From the NCBI RefSeq assembly GCF_018866305.1, contig NZ_CP076456.1:2666001-2730000 (forward strand): a DNA stretch of 64,000 nt, given 5' to 3'. This DNA comes from Arthrobacter sunyaminii (GTDB taxonomy: Bacteria > Actinomycetota > Actinomycetes > Actinomycetales > Micrococcaceae). Below the pieces are notes generated by a model. That model had not been told where the DNA came from. It saw nothing but the letters and a program-made list of their open reading frames with translations, and did not search any database. The first letter of the stretch is position 1. Each line of letters starts with the position of its first letter. Of this stretch, positions 26,261 through 35,895 are shown piece after piece. Both the position numbers and the translations under genes were made by a program.

Positions 26261-27254
26261 GGGCCTCGTGGATTTCGCTGATGATTTCGTTGGTTTCGTG
26301 GCCGTCGGCTGAGAGTTCCGTGACGGTCAGGTTCATGGGCTCGCCCACGGTGCGCAGCAGGTCAATGGCGGTGCCGGCGTCGGGCGTGTGAACGTGCACC
26401 CGCCAGCGGTACCCTTCCCCCACCGCATTTACGGCACTCATGATCACTGAATCCCCCACCTCATCCAGCTGCAGGCGGAGCGTCGCGGCGTCCAGCGGGC
26501 TCAGCATGATGGTGCACATGACTTCCACCCCCTCCATCCGGGGCATGGTGCTATGGATGTGCGGGGCCTGCACATCGTAGCCGTGCAGGCCGTCCAGGAG
26601 CTCTTCCTGCAACTCCTCGCCGAGAGCTGACGCCCGCAGGGCGTCCAGCACCAGCAGGAACCCGACTCCCCCGGCATCCACCACGCGGGCCTGGGTCAGG
26701 GCGTCCAGCTGGAGTTCGGTGTTGACGACGGCGGCGAGGGCGGCATTCATGACGGCGCGCAGGGTGGCGGCCAGGCCCACGTTGCTGTCATCACCGGATT
26801 GGGCGGCTTCCTCATCCATAGCGGCGCGGGCCGCTTCTTCCAGGACCGAGAGCATCGTGCCGGGAACCGGATCGCTCAGGACCGACCAGGAGCGCAGCTG
26901 CGCCCGGTGAAGAGCCGTGGCCAGCAGCGGCGCAGAAAGCCGGGTACTGCCCTGCAGCGGTTCAGCCATGGCGGTCAGGAACACAGAGAGCAGAGTGCCC
27001 GAGTTGCCCTTGGCGTCCTCCATGGCCGCGCGTCCGGCGATGGCCAGCAGTTCACCGATATCGGCAGTGTCGACGTCGGCGATGGCGCGGGAGGCGGCGC
27101 GAAGCGTGAGATACAGGTTGGTACCTGTGTCGCCGTCGGCCACCGGGAAGATGTTGATCGCGTTCAGCCGGTCACTGTGATTGCCCAGAGACACTTCGGC
27201 GTTGCTCAACCATCGCTTCAGCGCTTGTGCGTTCGCGGTGATTTTGGTCTGCAA
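26250..27254 (-). CDS. DAK2 domain protein (short FakA-like form)
   Basis: A 334-residue protein whose N-terminal half is a DAK2/DhaL nucleotide-binding domain: NIFPVADGDTGTN (34-46) holds the Mg-binding aspartates, and DAKGNSGTLLS follows. In firmicute FakA this domain phosphorylates fatty acids bound to FakB, and the protein has about 550 residues. Here the second half is short and ends soon after RWRVHVHTPDAG, so the C-terminal FakB-interaction region appears to be missing. The TTG start is the only reasonable one but has a weak ribosome site. The DAK2-recG pairing is conserved in actinobacteria. Confidence 0.83.
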   Translation of the reverse strand: MQTKITANAQALKRWLSNAEVSLGNHSDRLNAINIFPVADGDTGTNLYLTLRAASRAIADVDTADIGELLAIAGRAAMEDAKGNSGTLLSVFLTAMAEPLQGSTRLSAPLLATALHRAQLRSWSVLSDPVPGTMLSVLEEAARAAMDEEAAQSGDDSNVGLAATLRAVMNAALAAVVNTELQLDALTQARVVDAGGVGFLLVLDALRASALGEELQEELLDGLHGYDVQAPHIHSTMPRMEGVEVMCTIMLSPLDAATLRLQLDEVGDSVIMSAVNAVGEGYRWRVHVHTPDAGTAIDLLRTVGEPMNLTVTELSADGHETNEIISEIHEAHEV

Positions 27255-27395
27255 AGTGATTCCGTTTCCGTGCTGGCGCCGCTGATCCGGACCGCAGGCG
27301 TCATTGCCAGCGTGCCGGTTTTGTCAGTAGGAACTCTACCGCAGCCGCCTTGGCACCGCCGATAACGATTTGCATAAATGTGGGAAAGTTGAGGG

Positions 27396-27644
27396 ATGGC
27401 CAACAAGCGGTACGCGGACGTTGCCGCGGCAAGACATATGAGGGACGCCCCCCTTGGACCGCCGACAGATACAGAGCGGGGCAAGCGCACCGATCCTCTG
27501 CCCCGCCCGGCTGCGGGCAGCCGCGCCCCCCAATCCGAGAAGGACCGGGCGTACCGGAAGAAGCGTCTGGTTGCCCTGGTGCTGACAACCCTGGTGTGCC
27601 TTTCCGTTCCCACGCTGATAATCCTGCTGGTCCTTTTCGGGTAA
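27396..27644 (+). CDS. Small single-pass membrane protein
   Basis: An 82-residue protein: a basic, Pro/Arg-rich cytoplasmic part to about residue 57, then one hydrophobic helix to the C terminus (LVALVLTTLVCLSVPTLIIL). GGAAAG lies upstream of the ATG. It resembles the many small actinobacterial membrane proteins of unknown function. It stands alone, divergent from the DAK2 gene, and precedes the wall-polymer locus. The reading frame has good codon bias, which supports it as real. Confidence 0.62.
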   Translation: MANKRYADVAAARHMRDAPLGPPTDTERGKRTDPLPRPAAGSRAPQSEKDRAYRKKRLVALVLTTLVCLSVPTLIILLVLFG

Positions 27645-27767
27645 TCGCGGGGAGCTGAGGCGCGAAGTACTCCATTTGCCACGGATCCGACTTCTTATTT
27701 TCTTAAACCGCGTTTCGGTTAGACTGAGCCGAGTTATCGGGCTGTTGTCAAGCTAAGCGGGGAATTT

Positions 27768-28901
27768 ATGCCAGTTGTCATGCCAATTTATGGCACTAGG
27801 CCGGAAGCCATCAAGATGGCGCCGATTGTGGCCGCGCTGAAGAAGTCTGACGTGCTGGATTGCTTTGTCACAGTGACCGGCCAGCACCGCTCAATGCTGG
27901 ACCAGGTGAACAACCTGTTTGGGATTGAACCGGACCACGACCTGAACATCTTTGAGACCGGCCAGTCCCTCAACGGCATTCTTGCCCGGACCATCGACGG
28001 GCTGGACAAACTCTTTACCGTCAACCGCCCGGATGCAGTCATTGTCCAGGGCGACACGACCACCTCCACCGCCGCAGCCATGGCAGCGTTCTACCACGGC
28101 ATTCCGGTGGTCCATGTGGAGGCCGGCCTGCGCAGCGGGAATCCCTTTTCTCCCTTCCCTGAGGAAGGTAACCGGAAAATCACGTCGCAGATCGCCTCCC
28201 TCCATCTGGCGCCCACGGAGGGAAGCCGGCAGAACCTGCTGGCGGAGAACATCAACCCGGCGGACATCGTGGTTACCGGAAACACCGTCATCGATGCTCT
28301 GCTGGCAACGGTGGAAAAGAATGTTCCCTTTAAGGACCCCGAGTTGGAAAACCTTGCGGAGTCCGGCCGCAGGGTTTTGCTGGTCACCACACATCGGCGG
28401 GAAAATCAGGGCGAAGGCATGCAAGGTATTGGGCGGGCATTGGCCCGCATTGCTGCCGCCGAGCCCGACCTGAGCATTGTTCTGCCGATCCATGCCAATC
28501 CATTGGTCCGCGAGGCAGTGCTCCCCCAGTTGGACGGTCTGGGCAACATCCTGGTCACCGAGCCGCTGGAATACGGCGAGTTCACCCGGCTGCTCTCACT
28601 GGCACACATCATCCTGACCGATTCCGGCGGGGTCCAGGAAGAGGCACCCAGTCTGGGTGTTCCCGTGCTGGTGATGCGCGAAAACACGGAGCGGCCGGAG
28701 GCTGTGGACGCCGGCGTCGTGAAACTCATCGGCACCGACGAGGACCGGATTGTTCACGAAGTTAACCGGCTGCTGCATGACCGGGACTACTTCGATTCCA
28801 TGTCCGAGGCCATGAATCCTTACGGGGATGGATCCGCTGCTGCGCAGAGTGTACTAGCTGTTACAACATTCCTTCATCCTCACAACAAGCGCATGGCATA
28901 G
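27768..28901 (+). CDS. wecB: UDP-GlcNAc 2-epimerase (non-hydrolysing)
   Basis: Interconverts UDP-GlcNAc and UDP-ManNAc in the cytoplasm. The 377 residues show IYGTRPEAIKMAP at the N terminus, QGDTTT, HVEAGLRSG, PEEGNRK, TTHRRENQG and SGGVQEEAPSLG, all diagnostic. Its product can be oxidised by the WecC encoded 22 kb away at 50983 to give UDP-ManNAcA. GGGGAA precedes the ATG, and the 120 bp upstream are AT-rich with a TAGACT-like -10. High GC and codon use match the housekeeping side rather than the AT-rich cassette that follows. Confidence 0.95.
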   Translation: MPVVMPIYGTRPEAIKMAPIVAALKKSDVLDCFVTVTGQHRSMLDQVNNLFGIEPDHDLNIFETGQSLNGILARTIDGLDKLFTVNRPDAVIVQGDTTTSTAAAMAAFYHGIPVVHVEAGLRSGNPFSPFPEEGNRKITSQIASLHLAPTEGSRQNLLAENINPADIVVTGNTVIDALLATVEKNVPFKDPELENLAESGRRVLLVTTHRRENQGEGMQGIGRALARIAAAEPDLSIVLPIHANPLVREAVLPQLDGLGNILVTEPLEYGEFTRLLSLAHIILTDSGGVQEEAPSLGVPVLVMRENTERPEAVDAGVVKLIGTDEDRIVHEVNRLLHDRDYFDSMSEAMNPYGDGSAAAQSVLAVTTFLHPHNKRMA

Positions 28902-29020
28902 CCAAGGTAAGCTCTTGAAAGATGTCATAGTCTCATAACCTTGGCAATGGTGCTACCAATTTATGTTCCTCCATTGAACATCAGGCGTTAGACTTTCATG
29001 ACCCGAACAGATGGAGCAAA

Positions 29021-30046
29021 ATGCCATTATTTGATTTGTCCACTCTCGTCCGTGCAAAGAAAACCGGCCGGATAGCCGTTTTTGTAGCAGGCGATCACAA
29101 TATATTCTTCCCGGCACTGGTTGCACTTGACAGTATTCAAAAGAACAACAATAAGCACCCGTTTGATTACTACATGTCATTTTCTTCAGAGCACTTGACT
29201 GACCGCATGAAGCAAATACTGGCAGCTCATGACATAACATTCCTCGATGTGGACGAATTTGACACACACGGTTCGGTCTCTGGCCTTTCAGCTATGCACG
29301 AAAATCGCTGGCCTGAGGAGATATTTTACAACTGGATTGCTCCTCTATACTTCGCAGCGCAGGGCTATGAATATGCACTAAAAGTCGATTACGACATTTT
29401 GTGTCTAGCTGAATACGAACTTCCGAAACTAACCAATCCGGCAAGCACCTTCACCGGCTTGGCTTGGGACCTCGATCTCACTAAACAAGGTCTCACGAAA
29501 AGCCACCTGGATGCTCTAGATATTCCGGACTTTACCGCAGAAAGAGTCGCCTATTTCAACGCGGGTTTCGTTGCGATTAATCTCAACAGATACGTAGAAC
29601 AGGACACATACAACAAGTTCAAGACTATTTATGCCCTGCTCCAATCGCAAGAAACTGCCGTCAACATGGCCGAGCAGGTGGCCTTGTCAATCACCGCGTA
29701 CCTCGACCCCAGCCCGGTAGCTCGGTTAGATGAAACCTATAACACCCGAATAACTGTTCTTCCCCAACTGTCGCCTGACAAGCAGCCGATTATTAGAAAT
29801 ATCCACTACATCACGCAAAATAAGCCTTGGCGTGCTGTCGATTTTCGTTATCTCGAAGGATACACAAAATCCGACAAGACGTGTCTATACATGTATCGAA
29901 ACGCGTGGCTAAAGTACGCAGCCGACATAGACGGCTTTTCAGAGTTTATTGAAATTTCGCCCCCAAGCGAGTTGGAAACCATCGGCATGTACTCCCAGAT
30001 TTTCGCGAGCCACTATCGCTTGGCAAAAACGGCGAACAAAGCATAG
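29021..30046 (+). CDS. Glycosyltransferase, family 8-like
   Basis: A 341-residue GT-A enzyme without signal or membrane segments. FVAGDHNIFFPALVALDSI at the N terminus is the donor-binding strand of GT8-type enzymes, and VDYDIL (Asp123 and Asp125) supplies the DxD metal site. NAGFVAINL is a further GT8 feature. GGAG precedes the ATG by 4 nt. Base composition is clearly AT-richer than the flanking genes, with AAA, ATA and TTT codons. It is probably a retaining transferase decorating a wall polymer; the sugar is unknown. Confidence 0.78.
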   Translation: MPLFDLSTLVRAKKTGRIAVFVAGDHNIFFPALVALDSIQKNNNKHPFDYYMSFSSEHLTDRMKQILAAHDITFLDVDEFDTHGSVSGLSAMHENRWPEEIFYNWIAPLYFAAQGYEYALKVDYDILCLAEYELPKLTNPASTFTGLAWDLDLTKQGLTKSHLDALDIPDFTAERVAYFNAGFVAINLNRYVEQDTYNKFKTIYALLQSQETAVNMAEQVALSITAYLDPSPVARLDETYNTRITVLPQLSPDKQPIIRNIHYITQNKPWRAVDFRYLEGYTKSDKTCLYMYRNAWLKYAADIDGFSEFIEISPPSELETIGMYSQIFASHYRLAKTANKA

Positions 30047-30194
30047 TCTAGATGGATCCTGTGATGCGTTGTCATATATTGAGGTGCAGCCTCGAGACAA
30101 CCGAGATTACGGCGTCTAAAGTGGGAGACGATTTGTCCCAATATAGGCGAAATACCATTACCGGAAACTATGGCGGAATTACGGGGTTATCCGA

Positions 30195-31067
30195 CTAAAC
30201 TTTGGGCGCCTTTTCTGCTGTAAGCAACTTATCCGCCTCAGCCCTTTTCAGTAAAGGAAAAGTCCGCGAATCGGACACATTGTCATTTGCCCACGCCCGA
30301 GCCTCAGTTTCTGTCTCGAACGCTATGACGGCAGGTGCTCCCCCGAGTTCAGAAACTACGGCATAACGCGTTTCGGGTTCCTCGACAGCTGTAGTCGCCC
30401 AGTACGCGGACTTCGTAATGGAACTTGCATCAGGTTTGTAATAGGGGCGACTGAGGGACAAGTGTGGCCTTTCCCAGGCAACGTCTCGCCGAATGACTCG
30501 TGCCGGGATGCCGGCGGCAACACAATTATTGGGAATTACACCAGAGACTATGGACCCAAAACCAATGACGCTCCCGTTGCCTATTTTGGCGCCTCCCAAC
30601 AGTACGGCCCGCTTCGCCAGCCACACGTGGCTTCCGACGATGATGTCCTCCGAGTGATTTACTCGCTTCTCGGAGTGCACATCGAATATGGCGTGACCAT
30701 CATCGGCCCGAAGCTCGTTTTCGCTGGCAAACATCACGTCATCTCCGACCATGACTGACGTGCCCTCGACTGCAGAAATAACACAAGTGTTCGTCGTGGT
30801 GACGTTTTCACCAAGGCGGACTTCTGAATCCTGGCCGACCCTTATCCAGCCGGAAAAGTGCCCAAATTTGCTGTTTCCCATACTCACCGTGCCGTTGTCA
30901 CAATCAAAAACGATAGTCAGCTTCGCTATGCGAACGCCTTCGGCAACGCTGAGAGTGTTTCCTGTCCCCGTAAATTCAATCCGGATCCCTGGAATATCAG
31001 GACCTTGATAATTGATTCGATTGCTGTTCTCGTCTTCATACGCTGACAAGACATTTAGTACAACCAT
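30195..31067 (-). CDS. Left-handed beta-helix acyltransferase
   Basis: A 290-residue protein with hexapeptide-repeat character: LGENVTTTNTCVIS, VMVGDDVMFASENELRADDGHAIFD, IIVGSHVWLAKRAVLLGGAKIGNGSVIGFGSIV and IPNNCVAAGIPARVIRRD are typical of sugar O-acetyltransferases such as CysE/NodL types. The ATG at 31067 follows AGGTGGAAC and is preferred to an ATG eight codons upstream that lacks a site. It lies downstream of the large fusion at 31137 on the same strand, so O-acetylation of that enzyme's polymer is plausible. AT-rich. Confidence 0.8.
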   Translation of the reverse strand: MVVLNVLSAYEDENSNRINYQGPDIPGIRIEFTGTGNTLSVAEGVRIAKLTIVFDCDNGTVSMGNSKFGHFSGWIRVGQDSEVRLGENVTTTNTCVISAVEGTSVMVGDDVMFASENELRADDGHAIFDVHSEKRVNHSEDIIVGSHVWLAKRAVLLGGAKIGNGSVIGFGSIVSGVIPNNCVAAGIPARVIRRDVAWERPHLSLSRPYYKPDASSITKSAYWATTAVEEPETRYAVVSELGGAPAVIAFETETEARAWANDNVSDSRTFPLLKRAEADKLLTAEKAPKV

Positions 31068-31136
31068 GTTCCACCTATAATCTAGGATCAATCTGCCGGA
31101 TTGTTGGGTCCTCGCGGGTCCAGTGAAGGAACTGGC

Positions 31137-34100
31137 CTATGCTGTTTGGTTGACCGGGCCCCCATGCGCTGGTGAATGAGGAAACGACTCAAGCAGTCGC
31201 TGCGCAGCCTTGCCATCATCCAATGAAGCATACTTTGCGACAAAGGCTGAGTATCTTTCTTGATACTCCGAGTTTATTGAGTCTAGGCGTTTGATAGCAT
31301 CGATTACTTCAGACGTTGATGAAAGTAGTGGACCGGGAGCAACGTCACGAAAGTTAAAGTAGAAGCCACGGGTTTCGTTTTCATATTGATCAATGTCCGG
31401 CGCGAGAAATAGTATCGGTTTCTCTGTTCCACAATAATCAAACATCGAGGATGAGTAATCAGTAATCATCAAGTCAGCAGCTAAATATAGATCCGCTATT
31501 TCAGGATATGACGTAACATCGATGTAAGTTGATCGGTCTGCCGTTTTCCGCTGGCCGGCGACATTATGGTGACCCCTAGACAACACTCTAAAACGGGACC
31601 CGAGCTCCTCAGCAATTTCCTCATAGTCGAGGTAATTAACCACATCAAACCTGTTTTGGGCGGTACGGACATTGTCACGCCATGTCGGAGTGTAAAGAAT
31701 AGCGAAGGTATCTTCGTTGAGCCCAAGTGCACTTCGGACTTTGGAGCGCCGGTTGGAAGAGTCTGCATCGTGGAGAACATCGTTCCGCGGGTAGCCGGTT
31801 GTTACAACGTTACCAAGATATCCAAAGGCTCTCGGCAAAGTCTCTCCGGCGAATTCGTTCTGAGCTATTAGTAGATCCCAAAATTTGGCTTCACGTTCCA
31901 TAAGTCGCCGGTAAGACGCGCTCAGATTAGCCACAGGGGTATGGTTGCCAATTTTCTTGAGGGGCGTTCCGTGCCAGGTTTGGACATACACCTGCCCCTC
32001 ACGTTTACGGAAATAGTGAGGAAAGTTGTTATTATTTACTAATGTTCCGACTGTATTGAGGATGCGGTACCAATCAGCGCTGTAAATCAATATACCTGTA
32101 CATCCTTTAGGTACGCTTACAGAGTGGTCCGTGATTGTCCAATAGCGTTTGTAGTCAGGCCGGGTACGGCCTATTTCGTCGGAAATAGCACGGACGCTAT
32201 CTGTTGCAGATTTTCCGGCGAAACTCTCGAATAGCACAGCTTCCGGGTCTATCTCGGTACTGTCTGAGAGATGCTTGGTGCGAAGTTGCTGCTGGGCAAA
32301 AGGACCGCGTTCATTGAGCTGGTATGGTGCCAGAACCTTCACTACAAAACTGCGTTCACGATCCTCAGCGGAGAGTACTATTCTCAATCGATCCGTTAGG
32401 TGCTCTGCGGGAACGCTTTGCGCGAGAGCACCTACAGCTCTAACGGTGTGGCGACGAACAGTCCCGTTGTCGTCTATGGTCCGGGCGTAAAGCTTGTAAT
32501 GACCCGTCTCCGGCGTCGCGTTGCCGTGTCCCCATCGGTCTGAAGACAGGGGAAATATGGCCGTGAAGACCTCCGACCCAGGAGTAAAGCTGACCTTCCG
32601 AGGCGAAATATAGCTTCTCGGTGTGGCCAAAATAAGGTCCAGCATCATCTCGTTGCCGGCCTTCAGGTAAGCAGACGTCCCTGTGACGACGAGCGCGCTA
32701 TGGTCCTGATTCACCGTGCAATCAGAAGCCGTCACTCGCCACGATCTCACATTGATACGAAGGTACCCATAGCCCGTAGGGAAGACACTCAGTGCTCCCC
32801 CTACAGGCGGCAGGCCAGATGGATCACTGCTTGCGCCGGGCCAACCTACAAAATGCGGTTTTCCGGTACCCGACTGTCCATAGACGTCCCACGCGACCTC
32901 GCGCCCGTTGGGCGGGACCGGGAGTTCGACAGCAAATACGCGGCCAGTCGGGGAGTCTGTTACGGACGAAAGCAGTTCGTCTTCTCCGCTTTTCACATAG
33001 ATATTCTCCGGAATATTAGAGGAACCTTCAAAGCGGATCTTCACCGTTCTACCGCTGACGGTCACCTGGCTCGCCATGGACCCGTACCGTATTACGCGAA
33101 ATCGAAGGCCGCGAGTGCGATCAATCTGTGCCACTACGCGGCTTCGATTGCCGGCTTTACCTGTCGGCAGCTGGAATGGCAGCTTCTCGCCATCACGGAC
33201 TCGAATAACGTCCGTTTCAGATATGCCTGCGGAGTCTACTGATACGAGCAGACTCCATTCCTGTCCGTTGGGTGTTGCCTTTCCGGCAGCACTAAGTAGG
33301 TCACTTGTTTTGATCGTGGCGCTAAAGACGCACCCTGCGTAGCTGTTCCAGCGATCACCGCTAACCTGGTCGATCCAGCGGTCAGGGCTTGCGGTTGCCT
33401 GCACAGTAAGACGGTCACCAGTTGTGGTGTTGAGAAGCTCCAGATGAGTCTTATACGGGTGATTGGAAGCGTCGAGTCCCTGGATGTATGCGGCCCCTCG
33501 CACCTCAACGGTATCTGTATCAGCCCAAGAAATACTGAGCAGACGAGTTTTGAGTTGAGTATCGACCGGATGAAACTGCAATAAATGCAGAGGCAGCTGA
33601 GGAGTTAGCTCCTTGGCATAAATTGGTTCTGCGTAGAGGACTCCGTTAACGGCACGTACTGGGAATGTACGGCCGTTATCCCTAAAACTGACCAGGACGT
33701 TCTCCACGTCACCACGCCGGTCCTCCGACACAAGACTAACCACCACACGATCTGCCACGGGCAGGAGTGAAAAAACGTCCGGCTCAGCCTTAGCATAAAG
33801 TTGGCTCACGGATGATTGAAGGACGTCCCAATACGCATCAGTCGCCTGCGGAACTTGGTCAATGTACAGTCGCAGATCTTCGCCCAGAGACTTTACATAC
33901 CATGCTCTCTTAGTTTCCGCTTTAGCTTCGATTTCTACTAACTCCGTGACAATCAAAGCGGCCCTCATCCGGTCGATAAGGTCGTTGAGGTCACCTTTTT
34001 GTTGAGTTATGGAGGAATTATCCTCTCGGATCCGCCAGGTGTATACAGGTTGTTGCAAGACGTCGAAGGAGCCAGCACGAAGGAAGGCTCGGACAATGGT

Positions 34101-34793
34101 TTCCTGATCTTCATAAAGGACGCCTTCGGGAATTGAGCCAACGGATTGATTCCAGAATTCGCGTATAAATACCTTGTTCCATAAGAAGACGTCTCTTAGG
34201 ATCTCAGGGAAATCGTCTACCGCGATTCCTATCCTATCTTCACCATGTATCTCGGACATCATCTGAGGCAGCCATTTCTTACTGCCCTTCTGGCGATAGA
34301 ATGCACCCGAGACAAAGTCCGACCCAGAGGACTTCAACTGGTTGATCATCGTTGTATACGCCCCAGGCTCGACGATGTCGTCAGAGTCAACAAACGTTAG
34401 GTACTTACCCTTGGCAGCCTGGATTCCGACGTTTCGAGCAGTACCATTTCCTGCGTGGTTCACTCTCAACATACGAACGCGCTTGTGGCGGGACATGTAC
34501 GCTTCGACTACTTGGTCAGAACCATCCGTGGAACCATCGTCAACTATGATTACCTCGAGATTTTTGTAGTCCTGGCTCAGAATGCTCTCCAAGCACTTTT
34601 CTATATATTTCCGGACATTGTAAACGGGAACAATGACACTAAGTAGTGAGTTCTCCGGCGGTTCTCCGACGGGGGACGTAGCTGGTTTGATTTGGTTTGG
34701 TATAAGAGGACGGACATTTGCCTGCAAGCCCTTTGGCAGTGCGTTCCAGCTGAGGCGCATCGCCCGGTCAATCGACTTCTTTACTTGCCGCAT
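31137..34793 (-). CDS. GT2 glycosyltransferase / CDP-glycerol-type glycerophosphotransferase fusion, copy A
   Basis: A 1218-residue bifunctional enzyme. The N-terminal GT2 domain (about 48-290) has LLSVIVPVYNV, IIVDDGSTDGS and the DxD-like FVDSDD. A long beta-rich middle (about 340-880) has no clear match. The C-terminal domain (about 925-1205) is a TagB/TagF-type polyol-phosphate transferase with QTWHGTPLKKIG, YTPTWRDN and ITDYSSSMFDY. It should add sugars and polyol-phosphate units alternately to a teichoic-type polymer. Shared blocks such as DVFLWNKVF, YEDQET and WRIRED show that it is a paralogue of the gene at 47876-50986. It is AT-richer than that paralogue. AGGGTGG precedes the ATG, and it follows the nucleotidyltransferase by 72 bp. 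Confidence 0.88.
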   Translation of the reverse strand: MRQVKKSIDRAMRLSWNALPKGLQANVRPLIPNQIKPATSPVGEPPENSLLSVIVPVYNVRKYIEKCLESILSQDYKNLEVIIVDDGSTDGSDQVVEAYMSRHKRVRMLRVNHAGNGTARNVGIQAAKGKYLTFVDSDDIVEPGAYTTMINQLKSSGSDFVSGAFYRQKGSKKWLPQMMSEIHGEDRIGIAVDDFPEILRDVFLWNKVFIREFWNQSVGSIPEGVLYEDQETIVRAFLRAGSFDVLQQPVYTWRIREDNSSITQQKGDLNDLIDRMRAALIVTELVEIEAKAETKRAWYVKSLGEDLRLYIDQVPQATDAYWDVLQSSVSQLYAKAEPDVFSLLPVADRVVVSLVSEDRRGDVENVLVSFRDNGRTFPVRAVNGVLYAEPIYAKELTPQLPLHLLQFHPVDTQLKTRLLSISWADTDTVEVRGAAYIQGLDASNHPYKTHLELLNTTTGDRLTVQATASPDRWIDQVSGDRWNSYAGCVFSATIKTSDLLSAAGKATPNGQEWSLLVSVDSAGISETDVIRVRDGEKLPFQLPTGKAGNRSRVVAQIDRTRGLRFRVIRYGSMASQVTVSGRTVKIRFEGSSNIPENIYVKSGEDELLSSVTDSPTGRVFAVELPVPPNGREVAWDVYGQSGTGKPHFVGWPGASSDPSGLPPVGGALSVFPTGYGYLRINVRSWRVTASDCTVNQDHSALVVTGTSAYLKAGNEMMLDLILATPRSYISPRKVSFTPGSEVFTAIFPLSSDRWGHGNATPETGHYKLYARTIDDNGTVRRHTVRAVGALAQSVPAEHLTDRLRIVLSAEDRERSFVVKVLAPYQLNERGPFAQQQLRTKHLSDSTEIDPEAVLFESFAGKSATDSVRAISDEIGRTRPDYKRYWTITDHSVSVPKGCTGILIYSADWYRILNTVGTLVNNNNFPHYFRKREGQVYVQTWHGTPLKKIGNHTPVANLSASYRRLMEREAKFWDLLIAQNEFAGETLPRAFGYLGNVVTTGYPRNDVLHDADSSNRRSKVRSALGLNEDTFAILYTPTWRDNVRTAQNRFDVVNYLDYEEIAEELGSRFRVLSRGHHNVAGQRKTADRSTYIDVTSYPEIADLYLAADLMITDYSSSMFDYCGTEKPILFLAPDIDQYENETRGFYFNFRDVAPGPLLSSTSEVIDAIKRLDSINSEYQERYSAFVAKYASLDDGKAAQRLLESFPHSPAHGGPVNQTA

Positions 34794-34865
34794 TCCACCC
34801 TCGCGTCTTTCTCTTACTACCGTCTTAAAGATCTGGTTGAATCAGTGCAGGCATGACACGGCATT

Positions 34866-35585
34866 CTAGTGCCCTGAATTGACTCGGCTCAGGTTCAGCT
34901 GCTCGTTGGCCCTAGCTAGATCGTCGGCGAAATCAACTTCAACTGCATAGAATTGACTGATATCTACAGGGAGGTATTTGACTGCGTCTCTTTGGATGGT
35001 AAGCATGATGCCGCCTTCAAAATACTCCTGATCATCTACGTCGTTGAGTCTGCGAATCAGTTTGTCTTTATCTTGAGATGAAATGTAATTGATACCAACG
35101 GCTTCGCCAAGGCCGTTTATAACACTCTTGGAGAGCTGATTTATGTGCCCCTCGGCGTCCATTGTGTATTTGACTTCTTCATCAGAGACGGCAGAAGTAT
35201 CGACGGCTACGAAGGAAATATCGTCCAGCAGATAGGGTTGCAGGCATTCGAACATGGCCGGGTCAAATACCACATCTCCGTTCATCCAGAGCACCCCTCC
35301 TTCAGCAGAATTGCGAAGAGCCTTGAGTAGGCTTTTGGACGTGTTGGTCTGGTCAAAGGCTTCGTTATAGACAAAGGAAGCATCAGGCACGTGTTCCATG
35401 ATCTGTTCAAGCTTGTATCCCACCACGATTGTCAGGCGCAGATCATCAGAAAACGCAGACTGAAGGTTGTCCACCTGTTGCGTCATGATCGTGCGTCCGT
35501 CGTCCAACGGTGTCAGAGCCTTCGGATGGGGCCTGGCGAGCCTTGTGCCCATACCTGCAGCAAGGATTACGGCTTGTACGGTCAT
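34866..35585 (-). CDS. Nucleotidyltransferase of the sugar-/choline-phosphate cytidylyltransferase type
   Basis: A 239-residue enzyme beginning AVILAAGMGTRLARPHPKAL, the NTP-binding loop plus the catalytic Lys, with VVGYKLEQI, WMNGDVVFD and EVDFADDLARA later. The layout is that of LicC-like and other small NTP:alcohol-phosphate transferases, so it probably makes a CDP-activated alcohol or sugar for the large transferase encoded just downstream. CDP-glycerol synthase (TagD) has a different signature (HxGH) and is not meant here. AGGA lies about 6 nt before the ATG. Confidence 0.78.
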   Translation of the reverse strand: MTVQAVILAAGMGTRLARPHPKALTPLDDGRTIMTQQVDNLQSAFSDDLRLTIVVGYKLEQIMEHVPDASFVYNEAFDQTNTSKSLLKALRNSAEGGVLWMNGDVVFDPAMFECLQPYLLDDISFVAVDTSAVSDEEVKYTMDAEGHINQLSKSVINGLGEAVGINYISSQDKDKLIRRLNDVDDQEYFEGGIMLTIQRDAVKYLPVDISQFYAVEVDFADDLARANEQLNLSRVNSGH

Positions 35586-35895
35586 CTGGTTTTCCTATCC
35601 ATAAATGAATTGAACCGAAGGGAACCTACTCAGGATGCCTAAGCATCGCTACGGAACACGCAGAATAACCCCCATGCGACACCTTACCGCCGGATGAACA
35701 AAAGGTGAATTTCGCCACACTTCCTTCTCCTCGCTTCCACGACTGCACAAATTGCGGGCGCGAGTCGACGAAAAGGCCGTCGCATGGTTCGCCTACAGGG
35801 AGATGGCGATGTCTCGCCTTAGAGATCGACGCTCTGGATGCACCGTGCTGGATTTCCAGCAGTTGCGGCGATATTGAATCTCGATAGAGTATCTT
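35586..35895. other. Intergenic region between two minus-strand wall-polymer genes
   Basis: It contains no convincing gene; a 60-codon plus-strand frame lacks a ribosome site and coding bias. It must hold the promoter of the nucleotidyltransferase operon. Visible elements are a 12-bp hairpin CTGGATTTCCAG near 35850 and the imperfect palindrome ATGCCTAAGCAT at 35636-35647, about 50 bp upstream of the ATG. Confidence 0.5.

Noticed and set aside
35705..35887. 60-codon plus-strand frame in the intergenic gap
   Set aside because: No ribosome-binding site, atypical codons and no hydrophobic or domain pattern.
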